DNA from: Zobellia russellii
Lineage (GTDB): Bacteria > Bacteroidota > Bacteroidia > Flavobacteriales > Flavobacteriaceae
Length of the DNA stretch: 64,000 nucleotides
Reading direction: 5' to 3'
NCBI RefSeq assembly: GCF_018728565.1
Contig: NZ_JACSOI010000001.1
Coordinates: forward strand, 1,054,001-1,118,000
Position 1 is the first letter of the stretch; every line of letters starts with the position of its first letter. The notes under the pieces are model-generated. The model was not told the DNA's origin, made no database searches, and was given only the letters and a program-made list of their open reading frames with translations. The position numbers and the translations under genes are program-made. Below are positions 53,901-61,824 of the stretch, one piece after another.

Positions 53901-55909
53901 TTAGGTTGCAGACTTTTCTGAGTCTTTTAAATCCGGATGAAACTTTGGCTTCCGGTCTAGTAAAAGGAGATTTGATCATTGAGAACCCTTTTGGCGCAAC
54001 GGGGCTTGTGGCCGATTTTAAGATCAATGCTTTGGAGGCTCTTGAGAATCCTTTGGGCAATTTAAGCTTAAAGGCAAATTCCACGGGAAATGCCGCTTAC
54101 GATTTTAACCTTGCCTTAAAAGATGGTGGTGCAGACCTTGATTTAATTGGAGACTACGCGGCTTCGGAGAATGGGGCGCAACTGAACCTAGATTTGGATT
54201 TAAACCGAGTAGAGCTACAAACCTTGGAAGCGTTTACGCAGGGAGCCATTAAAGATTCGCATGGGGCCTTGTCAGGAAAAATAAATGTCTCGGGAACCAC
54301 TGCCGCTCCGGAATACGATGGAACCCTAGATTTTACGAAAGTTGATTTTAACGTGGCCGCATTAAATTCCGTTTTTAAGATTGCAGATGAACAATTGAAA
54401 TTGGATACGGAGGGCGTTTATTTTGATGCGTTTCAGATAGCGGATGCAGATGGCAGCGATTTTACGATACAAGGTGCCGTGCTTACCGAAGAACTGTTGA
54501 ACCCTTCTTTTGATTTACAGCTGGATGCAGAGAATTTTAGAGTGCTGAACTCCACAAAAGAGGATAATGAACTGTATTATGGAGTCGCTAGTTTGGATGC
54601 CGATATAAAGGTGGAGGGTGATTTGGAGTTGCCCAAAGTAAGTGGCAAACTACGTATTCGAAAAATTACAGATATCACCTATGTGGTACCCGAATCGCAA
54701 TTGGATGTTGAGGAACGGGATGGGGTGGTACTCTTTGTAAACCGTGAAAATCCGGATGCTATCTTAACTCGTAACGATCAGGAAGAAACCCCGTCCTTTT
54801 TTCAGGGAATGGATGTCCGAACGGTTTTAGAAATTGCCGAGGATGCCGATTTTCATGTGATTATAGACGAACGTACGGGAGATAATCTTGAAGTCTCTGG
54901 AGATGCGGCGCTGAACTTGAATATTGAACCTAACGGGAGAATCAATCTTTCGGGCAGGTACGAGCTGAAATCCGGACATTATGAGACCAATCTTTATAAT
55001 TTGGTAAAGCGAAGGTTTGAAATAAATCCGGGGAGTACCATTACCTGGCAAGGAGACCCTACCGATGCAAAACTTGATGTTACTGCGGTGTACAGCGTAG
55101 AAACCTCGGCGGAGCCTTTAATGTCTTCGGTAGTCTCAAGTGAAGACGTTAGTGTAAGTTCAAAATATCAAGAGGTATTGCCTTTTCTGGTCTATCTGAA
55201 CGTAGACGGAGAACTGCTGCAACCCGATCTATCCTTTGGCCTGGATATGCCCGAAGATGAGCAAGGTGCTTTGAGCGGTGCCGTATATGGGCGTGTACAA
55301 CAACTGAACGGTCAAGAGGCGGAACTTAACAAACAAGTGTTTTCATTGCTGGCGCTCAATAGGTTTTATCCTGATTCAGGTAGTGATGGAAGTTCTGGGG
55401 GAACGGCCGCCATTGCTAGGGATAATGTTAACAAGGTATTGTCGGGTGAGCTTAATGCGTTTTCGGATAAGGTGTTCGGCAATACAGGGGTTGAGGTAGA
55501 TTTTGACTTGGATAGCTTTACTGATTATCAAGGGGACAGTCCTCAAGACCGGACGCAACTCAATATAAACGCAAAGAAAAAATTGTTTGATGACCGCTTG
55601 GTGGTAACTGCAGGTAGCGCGGTAGATGTGGAGGGGAGTGCGCAGTCCGGACAGGAACAGACGCCCATAATTGGTAATGTGAGTTTGGAATATTTGCTCA
55701 CCAAAGACGGAAGGTACCGTTTGCGCGGTTTTCGAAAAAGTGAGTATGAGAATATTATTGACGGTCAGTTGATCGTAACCGGAATGGCCGTTATTTTTAA
55801 TAGGGAGTTTAATAAGTTCAGTCAGCTGTTCAATCCCTTAAAAGATAACGTTGAAGAGAAGGAAAAGAAAGCCAAATCCGATAAAGAAGAACAAAAAGGG
55901 GAACAATAA
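50909..55909 (+). CDS. tamB: TamB-like translocation/assembly protein (DUF490)
   Basis: A 1666-residue envelope protein anchored by one N-terminal helix (RVFLVLALLFFGLLLFIRS). The start at 50909 (ATG) is chosen over an in-frame TTG at 50900. The body is long, repetitive beta-sheet (AsmA-like / beta-taco), thought to carry lipids or outer-membrane proteins across the periplasm. The C-terminal DUF490 region is clear: LEVSGDAALNLNIEPNGRINLSGRYELKSG, then RRFEINPGSTITWQGDPTDAKLDVTAVY, and QLFNPLK near the end. It is followed two bases later by the TamA-like lipoprotein, so the two form an assembly module. Length is larger than E. coli TamB (about 1260). Confidence 0.92.
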   Translation: MQKEKRKNRWLRRLGRVFLVLALLFFGLLLFIRSQWGQDIIVGKLTNYVSQQTNTKVEIDRLYLTFSGNIFLEGLYLEDTKGDTLVYSKNLELNLPLSPLIFNNELNLKSATWEGLNANITREPDSEDFNFNFLIDAFAAKDTTTVTTESEPMQITVGELDFKDFKLVYNDQFLGIDSRIKLGGLVLDADETDLEQLRFELDELKLSNTDIFYKQTKPFVSEDTTETTLPYFAVDLLQLQNVKANYSSVPDSINAKLDVRDFELELPKANLASNEIEVDRISLQRSAISLQLPAASKTIDSTVTTNGATGFEWPKFLVQVDEIDLQENSITYTMGTAQPEKGKFNPNAISLSNFKLQAEEVKYRPQEVAMQLNALSFDEQSGMTLQKLNFNARIDDSSAALEDLQFTVNNSSLAGQMTLKYSSIETVLDAPEGTRVDLNLQDIDVDVQDAFTLQPELADNAYMVSAAEHPLQGGISAEGTLQKIDIKNMQLNWGQTTQFSAQGSLQNITQPDSLYFDFRTISLNTVKEDVAKFVSEKELGISLPKTIALNAQASGKVNDLTAQAQLKIPEGTIAAKGAYQDGQEMYFDGNLKVDSLQLNTLLNNPQLGAVSFTMDVSGGGKTNNLDAKLKTDFTQLTFSNYDFSALKLEGEMKNGKGALDLAFKDKNLNLLAKTQVVLDSVNSQLDLDLNVIGADLYALGVTKENIKAGLQLNGKFSGNAEAYNIDAQIENGVAVYDNEQYQMGPVNLKSYIDNTNTNVSVTSDFLVASLKSNASPQGLNNALTRQFENYFKNGQDSVAVRDSVRLKMNLKLSPTPFLTEVFLRDVDRLDSVLIDADFDATTRKLNANVHVPSVAYQGSSVDSLYARVTGNATNLDFTAGFAGLVSEPVLIKRTFIEGNLKNKKLFMDFIAMDDSEAVAHISSQLTLSKDTTRIHIDPSNLVLNKKKWSVPADNQIRVGPDVLQFNNMKFTRNDQSLTLSDQLPGQEKEHIGIVFDNFRLQTFLSLLNPDETLASGLVKGDLIIENPFGATGLVADFKINALEALENPLGNLSLKANSTGNAAYDFNLALKDGGADLDLIGDYAASENGAQLNLDLDLNRVELQTLEAFTQGAIKDSHGALSGKINVSGTTAAPEYDGTLDFTKVDFNVAALNSVFKIADEQLKLDTEGVYFDAFQIADADGSDFTIQGAVLTEELLNPSFDLQLDAENFRVLNSTKEDNELYYGVASLDADIKVEGDLELPKVSGKLRIRKITDITYVVPESQLDVEERDGVVLFVNRENPDAILTRNDQEETPSFFQGMDVRTVLEIAEDADFHVIIDERTGDNLEVSGDAALNLNIEPNGRINLSGRYELKSGHYETNLYNLVKRRFEINPGSTITWQGDPTDAKLDVTAVYSVETSAEPLMSSVVSSEDVSVSSKYQEVLPFLVYLNVDGELLQPDLSFGLDMPEDEQGALSGAVYGRVQQLNGQEAELNKQVFSLLALNRFYPDSGSDGSSGGTAAIARDNVNKVLSGELNAFSDKVFGNTGVEVDFDLDSFTDYQGDSPQDRTQLNINAKKKLFDDRLVVTAGSAVDVEGSAQSGQEQTPIIGNVSLEYLLTKDGRYRLRGFRKSEYENIIDGQLIVTGMAVIFNREFNKFSQLFNPLKDNVEEKEKKAKSDKEEQKGEQ

Positions 55910-55910
55910 T

Positions 55911-58232
55911 ATGAAATTGAGCACCATACCTTTTTTACGCATTTGTATACTGTTTTGCTTGGCAATCCCGTACGGATGTAGCGTGGGTAAATATATACCC
56001 GAAGACGAAACCTTGTTCACTGGGGCGGAAATTACGGTGGATTCAGAAGAGGAAAAGCGCGCGTTAAAACTCGTTGAGCAAGAGTTGAATACCTTGATTA
56101 GGCCAGCGGCCAATTCTACAGTTTTGGGAATGCGTCTTGGGCTGTATTATCATTACAAAGCGCAACGGGAAAAACCCGGTTTTTTAAATAAATGGTTGAA
56201 CAAAAAATTTGGGGAAGAGCCGGTGTACCTCAGTGATGTAAATACGCAGCGTATTGAAGAGCTTATGCTCAACAGGTTGGATAACCGTGGCTTTTTCTAC
56301 AGCAAGGTTTCCACGGAAATAGACAGTACCAAAAAATACGCTTCGGTGAATTATACGGCGCAACTGCCTAAGCCCTATACCCTGGAGCAGTGGAAAATAG
56401 ATAAGGATAGTCTGCCCATTTATAGCGAGATAGAACAGGCCATGGCCAACACCCAACTAAAGGCAGGAGAACGTTTTGATTTGGAACTTTTAAAATATGA
56501 ACGTGAACGGATTGATGGACATCTAAAGAACCGAGGGTATTATAACTTTAATCCCGATTTCCTCATTTTTGAGGCCGATACCAATCGCTATGAGAATAGA
56601 AAGTTCGATTTATTTCTACGATTGAAAAAGGGTACACCGGAGAAGTCTATTATTCCGTATACCATTGATTCCATTGCAGTATACCCCAATTATTCCATTG
56701 AAAATGATAGCTTACCACAAGCTTCGGAAATAACGGAGGAAAACGGTATTCAGTTTATACAGGACGAAGAGTTCTTTAAACCCAAACGCTTGGAACCTTA
56801 TATCCTTTTTGAAAAAGGGCAAAAATACAATTCCGAAACGGCGCGCCTTACCAGTAACCGGTTAGCGGCCTTAGGTAGTTATAAATTCGTGAATATTAGG
56901 TTTAACGAAATGGATACGTCATCGGTAGATAACAAAGGACTGCTTAATGCGGATATCTTTTTATCGCCTTTAACCAAAAGGTCCATTAGAACGGAACTTC
57001 AGGCAGTGACTAAATCCAATGGTTTTGCCGGTCCGGGAATAGCGGTAACCTATAACAACCGGAATGTCTTTAATGGGGGAGAAACCTTTAGTTTAACGGG
57101 CAATTTTGCTTATGAGACACAACTGTCCGGAGGTGATAATGCAGGCTTAACAAGTATAGCCGGAGGATTAAAGGCAAATTTGCTGTTGCCAAGATTGGTG
57201 CCTTTCTCGCCCAGCAGGTTTAATTATGCCGTTCCCAAGACCAAAATAAGTTTGGGCGGTGATATTCTTAAACGGAGCAAACTTTATACGCTAACCTCTT
57301 TTAACGGTTCTTTTGGGTACACTTGGAATGCGAATAAGTTTGTGTATCATGAGCTAAATCCCATAAGTATAACCTATGTAAACCTTACCGATACCACAGA
57401 GGAATTCGAGGAAATCCTAGCCAACAATTCGTATTTGAGCAGCAGTTTTGAACAGCAATTTATAGCGGGCCTAAATTATACGTTTACTTATAACGAGCTG
57501 GTAGATGAAAATAAGGACCGCCCCATCTATGCGTCCACAACGCTGGATGTAGCGGGGAACACCTTGAGTTTGTTGAACGGAGGAAAGAGCACGGCATTTG
57601 GTTTGGAATATGCACAGTACGCCAAAGCGGATATAGATTTCAGGTATTATTTAAAGTGGGGAAAGGAAAACGCGGTGGTCAGCAGGTTGTATGCCGGTTG
57701 GGGAATTCCGTATGGTAATTCATCTACCTTACCTTTTGTAAAACAATTCTATTCCGGAGGCCCTTACAGTGTTAGGGCATTTCAGATACGGTCTTTAGGA
57801 CCCGGTACGTTCCGTAGTGACGAGGATAGTACCAGCTCCTTCTTTGATCAGTCCGGAAATCTTAAGTTGGAAGCAAACCTAGAATACAGGTTTCCTATAT
57901 GGTCCTATCTTAAAGGGGCACTTTTTGTAGATGCGGGTAATGTATGGTTGACAAATGAGGCTGAAGCCGGCGAGGGAGAATCGGAAGAAAGTATAGCTTT
58001 TAATCGGCAATTAACTACAGAAGGCAAGTTTGGTTCGGATTGGATAAGAGAATTGGGTATTGGGGTAGGTTTTGGACTTCGCGTAGATATTCAAAGTTTT
58101 GTCATAAGGTTTGATTTTGCTTCCCCTTTACAAGTGCCATACTTACCGGAAGGCGAGCGCATACGGACTCCGTTTATAGACGGAGGAAGCGGAAATGTTA
58201 TTTTTAATTTTGCTATTGGTTACCCTTTTTAA
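55911..58232 (+). CDS. TamA/BamA-like outer-membrane protein with lipoprotein signal
   Basis: A 773-residue Omp85-family protein. The start at 55911 is chosen because it begins the signal peptide MKLSTIPFLRICILFCLAIP with a lipobox ending in YGC, one base after the tamB stop; an in-frame ATG at 55851 would lie inside tamB. POTRA-like segments (TLFTGAEITVDSEEE, YTIDSIAVYPNY) precede the beta-barrel, which includes FYSGGPYSVRAFQIRSLGPG (the Omp85 motif near the barrel end) and closes with FNFAIGYPF. Lipidated TamA homologues (TamL) have been described in Bacteroidota. It works with TamB in outer-membrane assembly. Confidence 0.92.
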   Translation: MKLSTIPFLRICILFCLAIPYGCSVGKYIPEDETLFTGAEITVDSEEEKRALKLVEQELNTLIRPAANSTVLGMRLGLYYHYKAQREKPGFLNKWLNKKFGEEPVYLSDVNTQRIEELMLNRLDNRGFFYSKVSTEIDSTKKYASVNYTAQLPKPYTLEQWKIDKDSLPIYSEIEQAMANTQLKAGERFDLELLKYERERIDGHLKNRGYYNFNPDFLIFEADTNRYENRKFDLFLRLKKGTPEKSIIPYTIDSIAVYPNYSIENDSLPQASEITEENGIQFIQDEEFFKPKRLEPYILFEKGQKYNSETARLTSNRLAALGSYKFVNIRFNEMDTSSVDNKGLLNADIFLSPLTKRSIRTELQAVTKSNGFAGPGIAVTYNNRNVFNGGETFSLTGNFAYETQLSGGDNAGLTSIAGGLKANLLLPRLVPFSPSRFNYAVPKTKISLGGDILKRSKLYTLTSFNGSFGYTWNANKFVYHELNPISITYVNLTDTTEEFEEILANNSYLSSSFEQQFIAGLNYTFTYNELVDENKDRPIYASTTLDVAGNTLSLLNGGKSTAFGLEYAQYAKADIDFRYYLKWGKENAVVSRLYAGWGIPYGNSSTLPFVKQFYSGGPYSVRAFQIRSLGPGTFRSDEDSTSSFFDQSGNLKLEANLEYRFPIWSYLKGALFVDAGNVWLTNEAEAGEGESEESIAFNRQLTTEGKFGSDWIRELGIGVGFGLRVDIQSFVIRFDFASPLQVPYLPEGERIRTPFIDGGSGNVIFNFAIGYPF

Positions 58233-58431
58233 AATTTATTTGAGGGTACATTTCTTAGCTTTAAGAGGATAAAGAGGTGTTTAGTGCTCAATTGTGATAC
58301 TTTTGCTATCTTAACATTATCTGAAGCGAGGCATTCAACTAAAGTGAAGGCTTGAGAATAGGATAAAGTATTTAGAATTTATATTGTGTTGTGAAGGTTT
58401 CACGGGCAAACTAAACATCCCCATTCTATTG

Positions 58432-58869
58432 ATGTATACACTTACTTACGAATCAAAAGCGATAAAAGAGCTTACGAACGCAGATATCGAGACTATTTTG
58501 GAGACGGCCCGTAATTTTAATGGGGCTAATAATATTACCGGTTGCCTAATATTTTACAAAAGACGTTTTATTCAAATTTTAGAAGGAGAGAAAGAGAAGG
58601 TACAATCACTTTTTGAGAATATAAAGAAAGACAAACGACACACGAATGTATATCAGTTGTCCGAAGATGAGGTTATAGAACGTAATTTTCCCAATTGGGG
58701 CATGGTCTACTATCCCATAGATGAGAATGACCTGAACAAAAATGAATACGAACAGTTCAAAAGAAACTTGTTGCTATTGGCCGATTTAACGGTGCATTCC
58801 AACAAAACTGCTATTCTTTTTTGGAAGCGTATGAAATTGCTCGTTACTGCACCCCCAGATGAAATCTAG
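58432..58869 (+). CDS. BLUF-domain blue-light sensor
   Basis: A 145-residue flavin-binding photoreceptor. The start at 58432 (ATG) is preferred over an in-frame TTG at 58384 because MYTLTYESKA matches the start of the domain. The key residues are present: the tyrosine in LTYES, the asparagine in NNITGCLIF, the glutamine in RFIQILEGEKEKV, and the tryptophan in FPNWGMVYY. No output domain is attached, so light signalling is through a protein partner. The nearest genes are Dps and a YciF protein; a candidate -7 element TACTTTTG is at 58298-58305. Confidence 0.92.
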   Translation: MYTLTYESKAIKELTNADIETILETARNFNGANNITGCLIFYKRRFIQILEGEKEKVQSLFENIKKDKRHTNVYQLSEDEVIERNFPNWGMVYYPIDENDLNKNEYEQFKRNLLLLADLTVHSNKTAILFWKRMKLLVTAPPDEI

Positions 58870-58881
58870 AGGTATTAAATT

Positions 58882-58927
58882 AAAGACAAAAAAAACGGCG
58901 ATATCTATCGCCGTTTTTTTTGTCTTT
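58882..58927 (+). terminator. Bidirectional intrinsic terminator (BLUF / dps)
   Basis: A perfect inverted repeat with 22-base arms and a 2-base centre: the core CGGCGATA / TATCGCCG is flanked by eight A and eight T and then AAAGAC / GTCTTT. It can serve the plus-strand BLUF gene and the convergent minus-strand dps gene. Confidence 0.92.
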
Positions 58928-58937
58928 AAACTTACTA

Positions 58938-59438
58938 TTAATCAAATTGCTTAAGAGATGCTCTTAACATCCAAGCCATTTGTTCGTGTGCCTGTAAGAT
59001 ACCGGTAATAAAATCTGCAGTACCTTCATCATTATGAGCTTCGGCATTTTCGCCAATACTTTCTCTTATAAATTTGATGACTTTGTCATGGTCTTTTAGC
59101 AAGACCGTCATAAAGCTAGCGCTATCGGTTTGGTCTGGGTTGTTTTCCTCCAAATGGGACAACTCTAAAAACTCTTTTAGAGTACCCGGGGAATAGAACC
59201 CGAGCATACGGATACGTTCTGCTACTTCATCAATAAATTTTTCCAATTTGCCATATTCCTCTTCAAAAAATACGTGCTTAGTGTGAAAATCAATTCCCTC
59301 TACATTCCAGTGTGCATTACGCGTTTTTGTATAAAGTAAAAACTCATCGGCCAATAATTGGCGAAGCATTTTTACTACAGCTTCACGGTTTGATTTTTTT
59401 ATACCTATCTCGGTTTTTTGTGCTTCTTGAACTTCCAT
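58938..59438 (-). CDS. dps: Dps-family DNA-protecting ferritin-like protein
   Basis: A 166-residue member of the Dps family. The inter-subunit iron site is visible in TRNAHWNVEGIDFHTKHVFFEEEYGKLEKFIDEVAERIRML (His in NAHWN, acidic cluster in EEEY and IDEVAER). The protein takes up iron with hydrogen peroxide as oxidant and shields DNA; N-terminal lysines (QKTEIGIKKSN) may aid DNA contact. The length is typical. It is a single gene ending at the bidirectional terminator. Confidence 0.93.
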   Translation of the reverse strand: MEVQEAQKTEIGIKKSNREAVVKMLRQLLADEFLLYTKTRNAHWNVEGIDFHTKHVFFEEEYGKLEKFIDEVAERIRMLGFYSPGTLKEFLELSHLEENNPDQTDSASFMTVLLKDHDKVIKFIRESIGENAEAHNDEGTADFITGILQAHEQMAWMLRASLKQFD

Positions 59439-59664
59439 AATTTTTTCTTTTTTGATTATATATGCAATTTACACCAGAACGGCTGCGTAGGTTGACCGGA
59501 AAAGTTTATTAATTACTCCAAAAGGTAAAGGCTAAAATGGGGTAGTTGATTTGATGAATTACAACATTCTTTTTTTGTATTGGGTCAACATTCTGCACTC
59601 ATGAAGACTACTTTAGTGAGGAAAAAGAAAATAAGGAGTACTAAACTTTGTAAAGAGAAGGAAT

Positions 59665-60159
59665 ATGAAGACGTTGAACGATTTATTCGAACATCAATTG
59701 AGGGACCTTTACAGTGCGGAAACCCAGTTATTGGCAGCCTTGCCAAATATTGTGGAACATGCAAACGACAAGCGTTTAAAACAGGCTTTTGAGAATCATT
59801 TGGAGGAAACAAAAGAGCAAAAGAGTAGAATTGAAAATATCTGCCGCGAATTAAATATTACACCTAGCGGTGAAACCTGCCAAGCAATGAAAGGGCTCAT
59901 TAACGAAGCCAAGAATTTTATAGACAAGGCCCAGGGTGATGAGTTAATGGATGTAGGTCTTATTGCGGAAATACAACGCGTACAGCATTATGAAATTTCC
60001 GGTTACGGAACGGCGGTTAGGTTTGCCAAAGAACTTGGATATAGGGATATTGCCAAAACCTTACAGGAGACGCTTAATGAAGAGTATGACGCGGACAATA
60101 CTTTGGAGAAACTGGCAGAAACCCGTTTGAACAAAAAGGCCATAGGAGATAACGCTTAG
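59665..60159 (+). CDS. YciF-like ferritin-like protein (DUF892)
   Basis: A 164-residue four-helix protein of the YciE/YciF family. MKTLNDLFEHQLRDLYSAETQLLAALP is the characteristic first helix; ETKEQKSRIENICREL and AEIQRVQHYEISGYGTAVRFAKEL contain the acidic and histidine residues of a possible di-iron site. These proteins are induced by stress, but their function is unresolved. It is divergent from dps, separated by 226 bases that hold no other gene, and ends at a strong terminator. Confidence 0.88.
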   Translation: MKTLNDLFEHQLRDLYSAETQLLAALPNIVEHANDKRLKQAFENHLEETKEQKSRIENICRELNITPSGETCQAMKGLINEAKNFIDKAQGDELMDVGLIAEIQRVQHYEISGYGTAVRFAKELGYRDIAKTLQETLNEEYDADNTLEKLAETRLNKKAIGDNA

Positions 60160-60181
60160 TTACTGTGTTGGTTTAAGAATT

Positions 60182-60221
60182 AAAGCCCAAGCAAGTGTTT
60201 AGACACTTGCTTGGGCTTTTT
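60182..60221 (+). terminator. Intrinsic terminator after the YciF-like gene
   Basis: Perfect 17-base-pair stem AAAGCCCAAGCAAGTGT / ACACTTGCTTGGGCTTT with loop TTAG, followed by more T. Confidence 0.92.
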
Positions 60222-60316
60222 AATGTACTGTAATAATTGCCAGAAAGTGAAAGGATTAAATCGTACGTTTTAATCGTATATATAACCCGTCATGTTCCAA
60301 GTTCATTTAGGGGTAT

Positions 60317-60345
60317 AAAAAAACCGGTATAAACTATACCGGTTT
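60317..60345 (-). terminator. Intrinsic terminator after the AraC regulator gene
   Basis: Arms AAACCGGTATA and TATACCGGTTT (11 base pairs) with a three-base loop; on the minus strand a seven-T run follows, so it ends the minus-strand AraC gene. Confidence 0.85.
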
Positions 60346-60379
60346 CTTATCAACAACCAAACTATTCCTGTAAGTTATA

Positions 60380-61408
60380 TTATGCAGAAGCTGCCATTAC
60401 GTTCTGCTTATCTTTATACTGCTTTGGGCTACAGTTGTATTTGTTTCTGAATATTTTGGAGAAGTAGCTACGGCTTGTAAATCCAATGCTATATACTACT
60501 TCGGATATATTTAAATCTGTGTTTTTAATAAGTTCTTCGGCTTTTGCAATACGTACCTCACGGATATAATCCGTAACGGTTGTACCATGCATCAACTTAA
60601 AGCCTTCTTGTAATTTACAAGGAGAAAGACCTGATTTACGACAAAGTTCAGAGATGGATAATTGTCTTTCAGGATAGTTGTGTACGAAGTCCGAAATATC
60701 CTTTACAGCCTCCATTTCTCTTGTGTTAAGGCTTCCTGTCTGGTTTTCTCTGTTCTTAAGGTCGTCTGTATGTTGTTGAACCTCTAAGGCCAAAATCATA
60801 TGTACCAATCCTTCTATCAAAAGGCTTCTTACGATACCTTCTTGCTTGATAGCTTTTAACTGAGCAATCTGATCAGCGATTTTTAAGTTATACGAACCTA
60901 TGTAGATGGTATTTTGAGCAGGCTTACCTTTCAACATAAGCTCCTGTAGTCTGTAGTTCAAACCGTTCTTTTTAGCGGTCTCGTTACTTGCTACCGTTCT
61001 TACTACTATAAGAGATGTTTTTACCCGTACATCTTTTTGAAAATATAGAACGTTGCTTGCATTGCTCTCATTGGTAAGGATACCTGTTTGAAAGTTTTCT
61101 AAAACGTTCTTTTTGGTTTCGTCATTAAAGCTGTGTGCAATTCTACCTCCGGAGCAATAAGCGAAACAAATAGGTGCGTTTTCTTCACAACCTGTTCTTA
61201 TGGTGAAGTCTTTGAAGAATTCCATATCAAATTCCAAATAAGAAATTCCACCTTTAAAGGTAATTCCTCTAATATGTCCTCTACCTAATTCGTTGTCTAA
61301 AGTTAAAATGTGTTCTTTAACATTCACGTCCAATGACCCACCAAAATTTTGGTGTAGTTGTTGAAACATATTCTTAATTGCTGCAGATGATAAGTTAATA
61401 GTTGTCAT
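60380..61408 (-). CDS. AraC family transcriptional regulator
   Basis: A 342-residue regulator. The C-terminal double helix-turn-helix is unmistakable: LSISELCRKSGLSPCKLQEGFKLMHGTTVTDYIREVRIAKAEELI and NISEVVYSIGFTSRSYFSKIFRNKYNCSPKQYK. The N-terminal 220 residues form a sensor part with PchR-like character (FGGSLDVNVKEHILTLDNEL), cysteines in CEENAPICFAYC and several beta strands. Which signal it senses and which genes it controls are unknown. A 48-residue micro-ORF lies directly upstream on the same strand. Confidence 0.93.
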   Translation of the reverse strand: MTTINLSSAAIKNMFQQLHQNFGGSLDVNVKEHILTLDNELGRGHIRGITFKGGISYLEFDMEFFKDFTIRTGCEENAPICFAYCSGGRIAHSFNDETKKNVLENFQTGILTNESNASNVLYFQKDVRVKTSLIVVRTVASNETAKKNGLNYRLQELMLKGKPAQNTIYIGSYNLKIADQIAQLKAIKQEGIVRSLLIEGLVHMILALEVQQHTDDLKNRENQTGSLNTREMEAVKDISDFVHNYPERQLSISELCRKSGLSPCKLQEGFKLMHGTTVTDYIREVRIAKAEELIKNTDLNISEVVYSIGFTSRSYFSKIFRNKYNCSPKQYKDKQNVMAASA

Positions 61409-61461
61409 AGTGTTCTTTTTAAGGTTGTTAATTTCTTTACGCCAAGGATGTAACCAAGTGG

Positions 61462-61608
61462 TTATCCTTTTCTCTGTTGTTGACCGCTTTGGGCCATTCC
61501 TACTGTAAAGCTTTCTGGATTCATACTATGAGAAGGACTCTCATTAATAGGTCTTACACGACCGACTCTTGCCAGCTGCTCAGATACTTTTTCTATTAGA
61601 TTTTTCAT
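61462..61608 (-). CDS. Small ORF upstream of the AraC gene (48 residues)
   Basis: A 48-codon frame, MKNLIEKVSEQLARVGRVRP first, then a polar, Ser/Gln-rich tail ending QQQRKG. The start at 61608 is chosen over the ATG at 61647 because it starts an amphipathic helix. It lies 53 bases before the AraC start on the same strand and may be co-transcribed. No family is recognised, and coding status rests on composition and position only. Confidence 0.45.
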   Translation of the reverse strand: MKNLIEKVSEQLARVGRVRPINESPSHSMNPESFTVGMAQSGQQQRKG

Positions 61609-61824
61609 AGATACCAGATTAATTATTTGTTCTGGTACAAAGATCATGGAGAAGCCCTCATTTTCTCTTACACAATTTTCGCTTTGTGTTATAGAATTGT
61701 GGGTTTTGAGCTAAAAAGCGATTAAAAAGTCCTTAAAATGGGGTGAAATAGAGCAAAACAAAGTTTGTTCTAGCTTTGTATGCTAAAATTGTATAACTCT
61801 AAGAAGGTCTTTCTAAAAGTTGAA

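Noticed and set aside
59580-59792. A 70-codon plus-strand frame overlapping the YciF-like start.
   Set aside because: The DUF892 protein in the other frame has clear family motifs; the overlap frame is basic and lacks a family.
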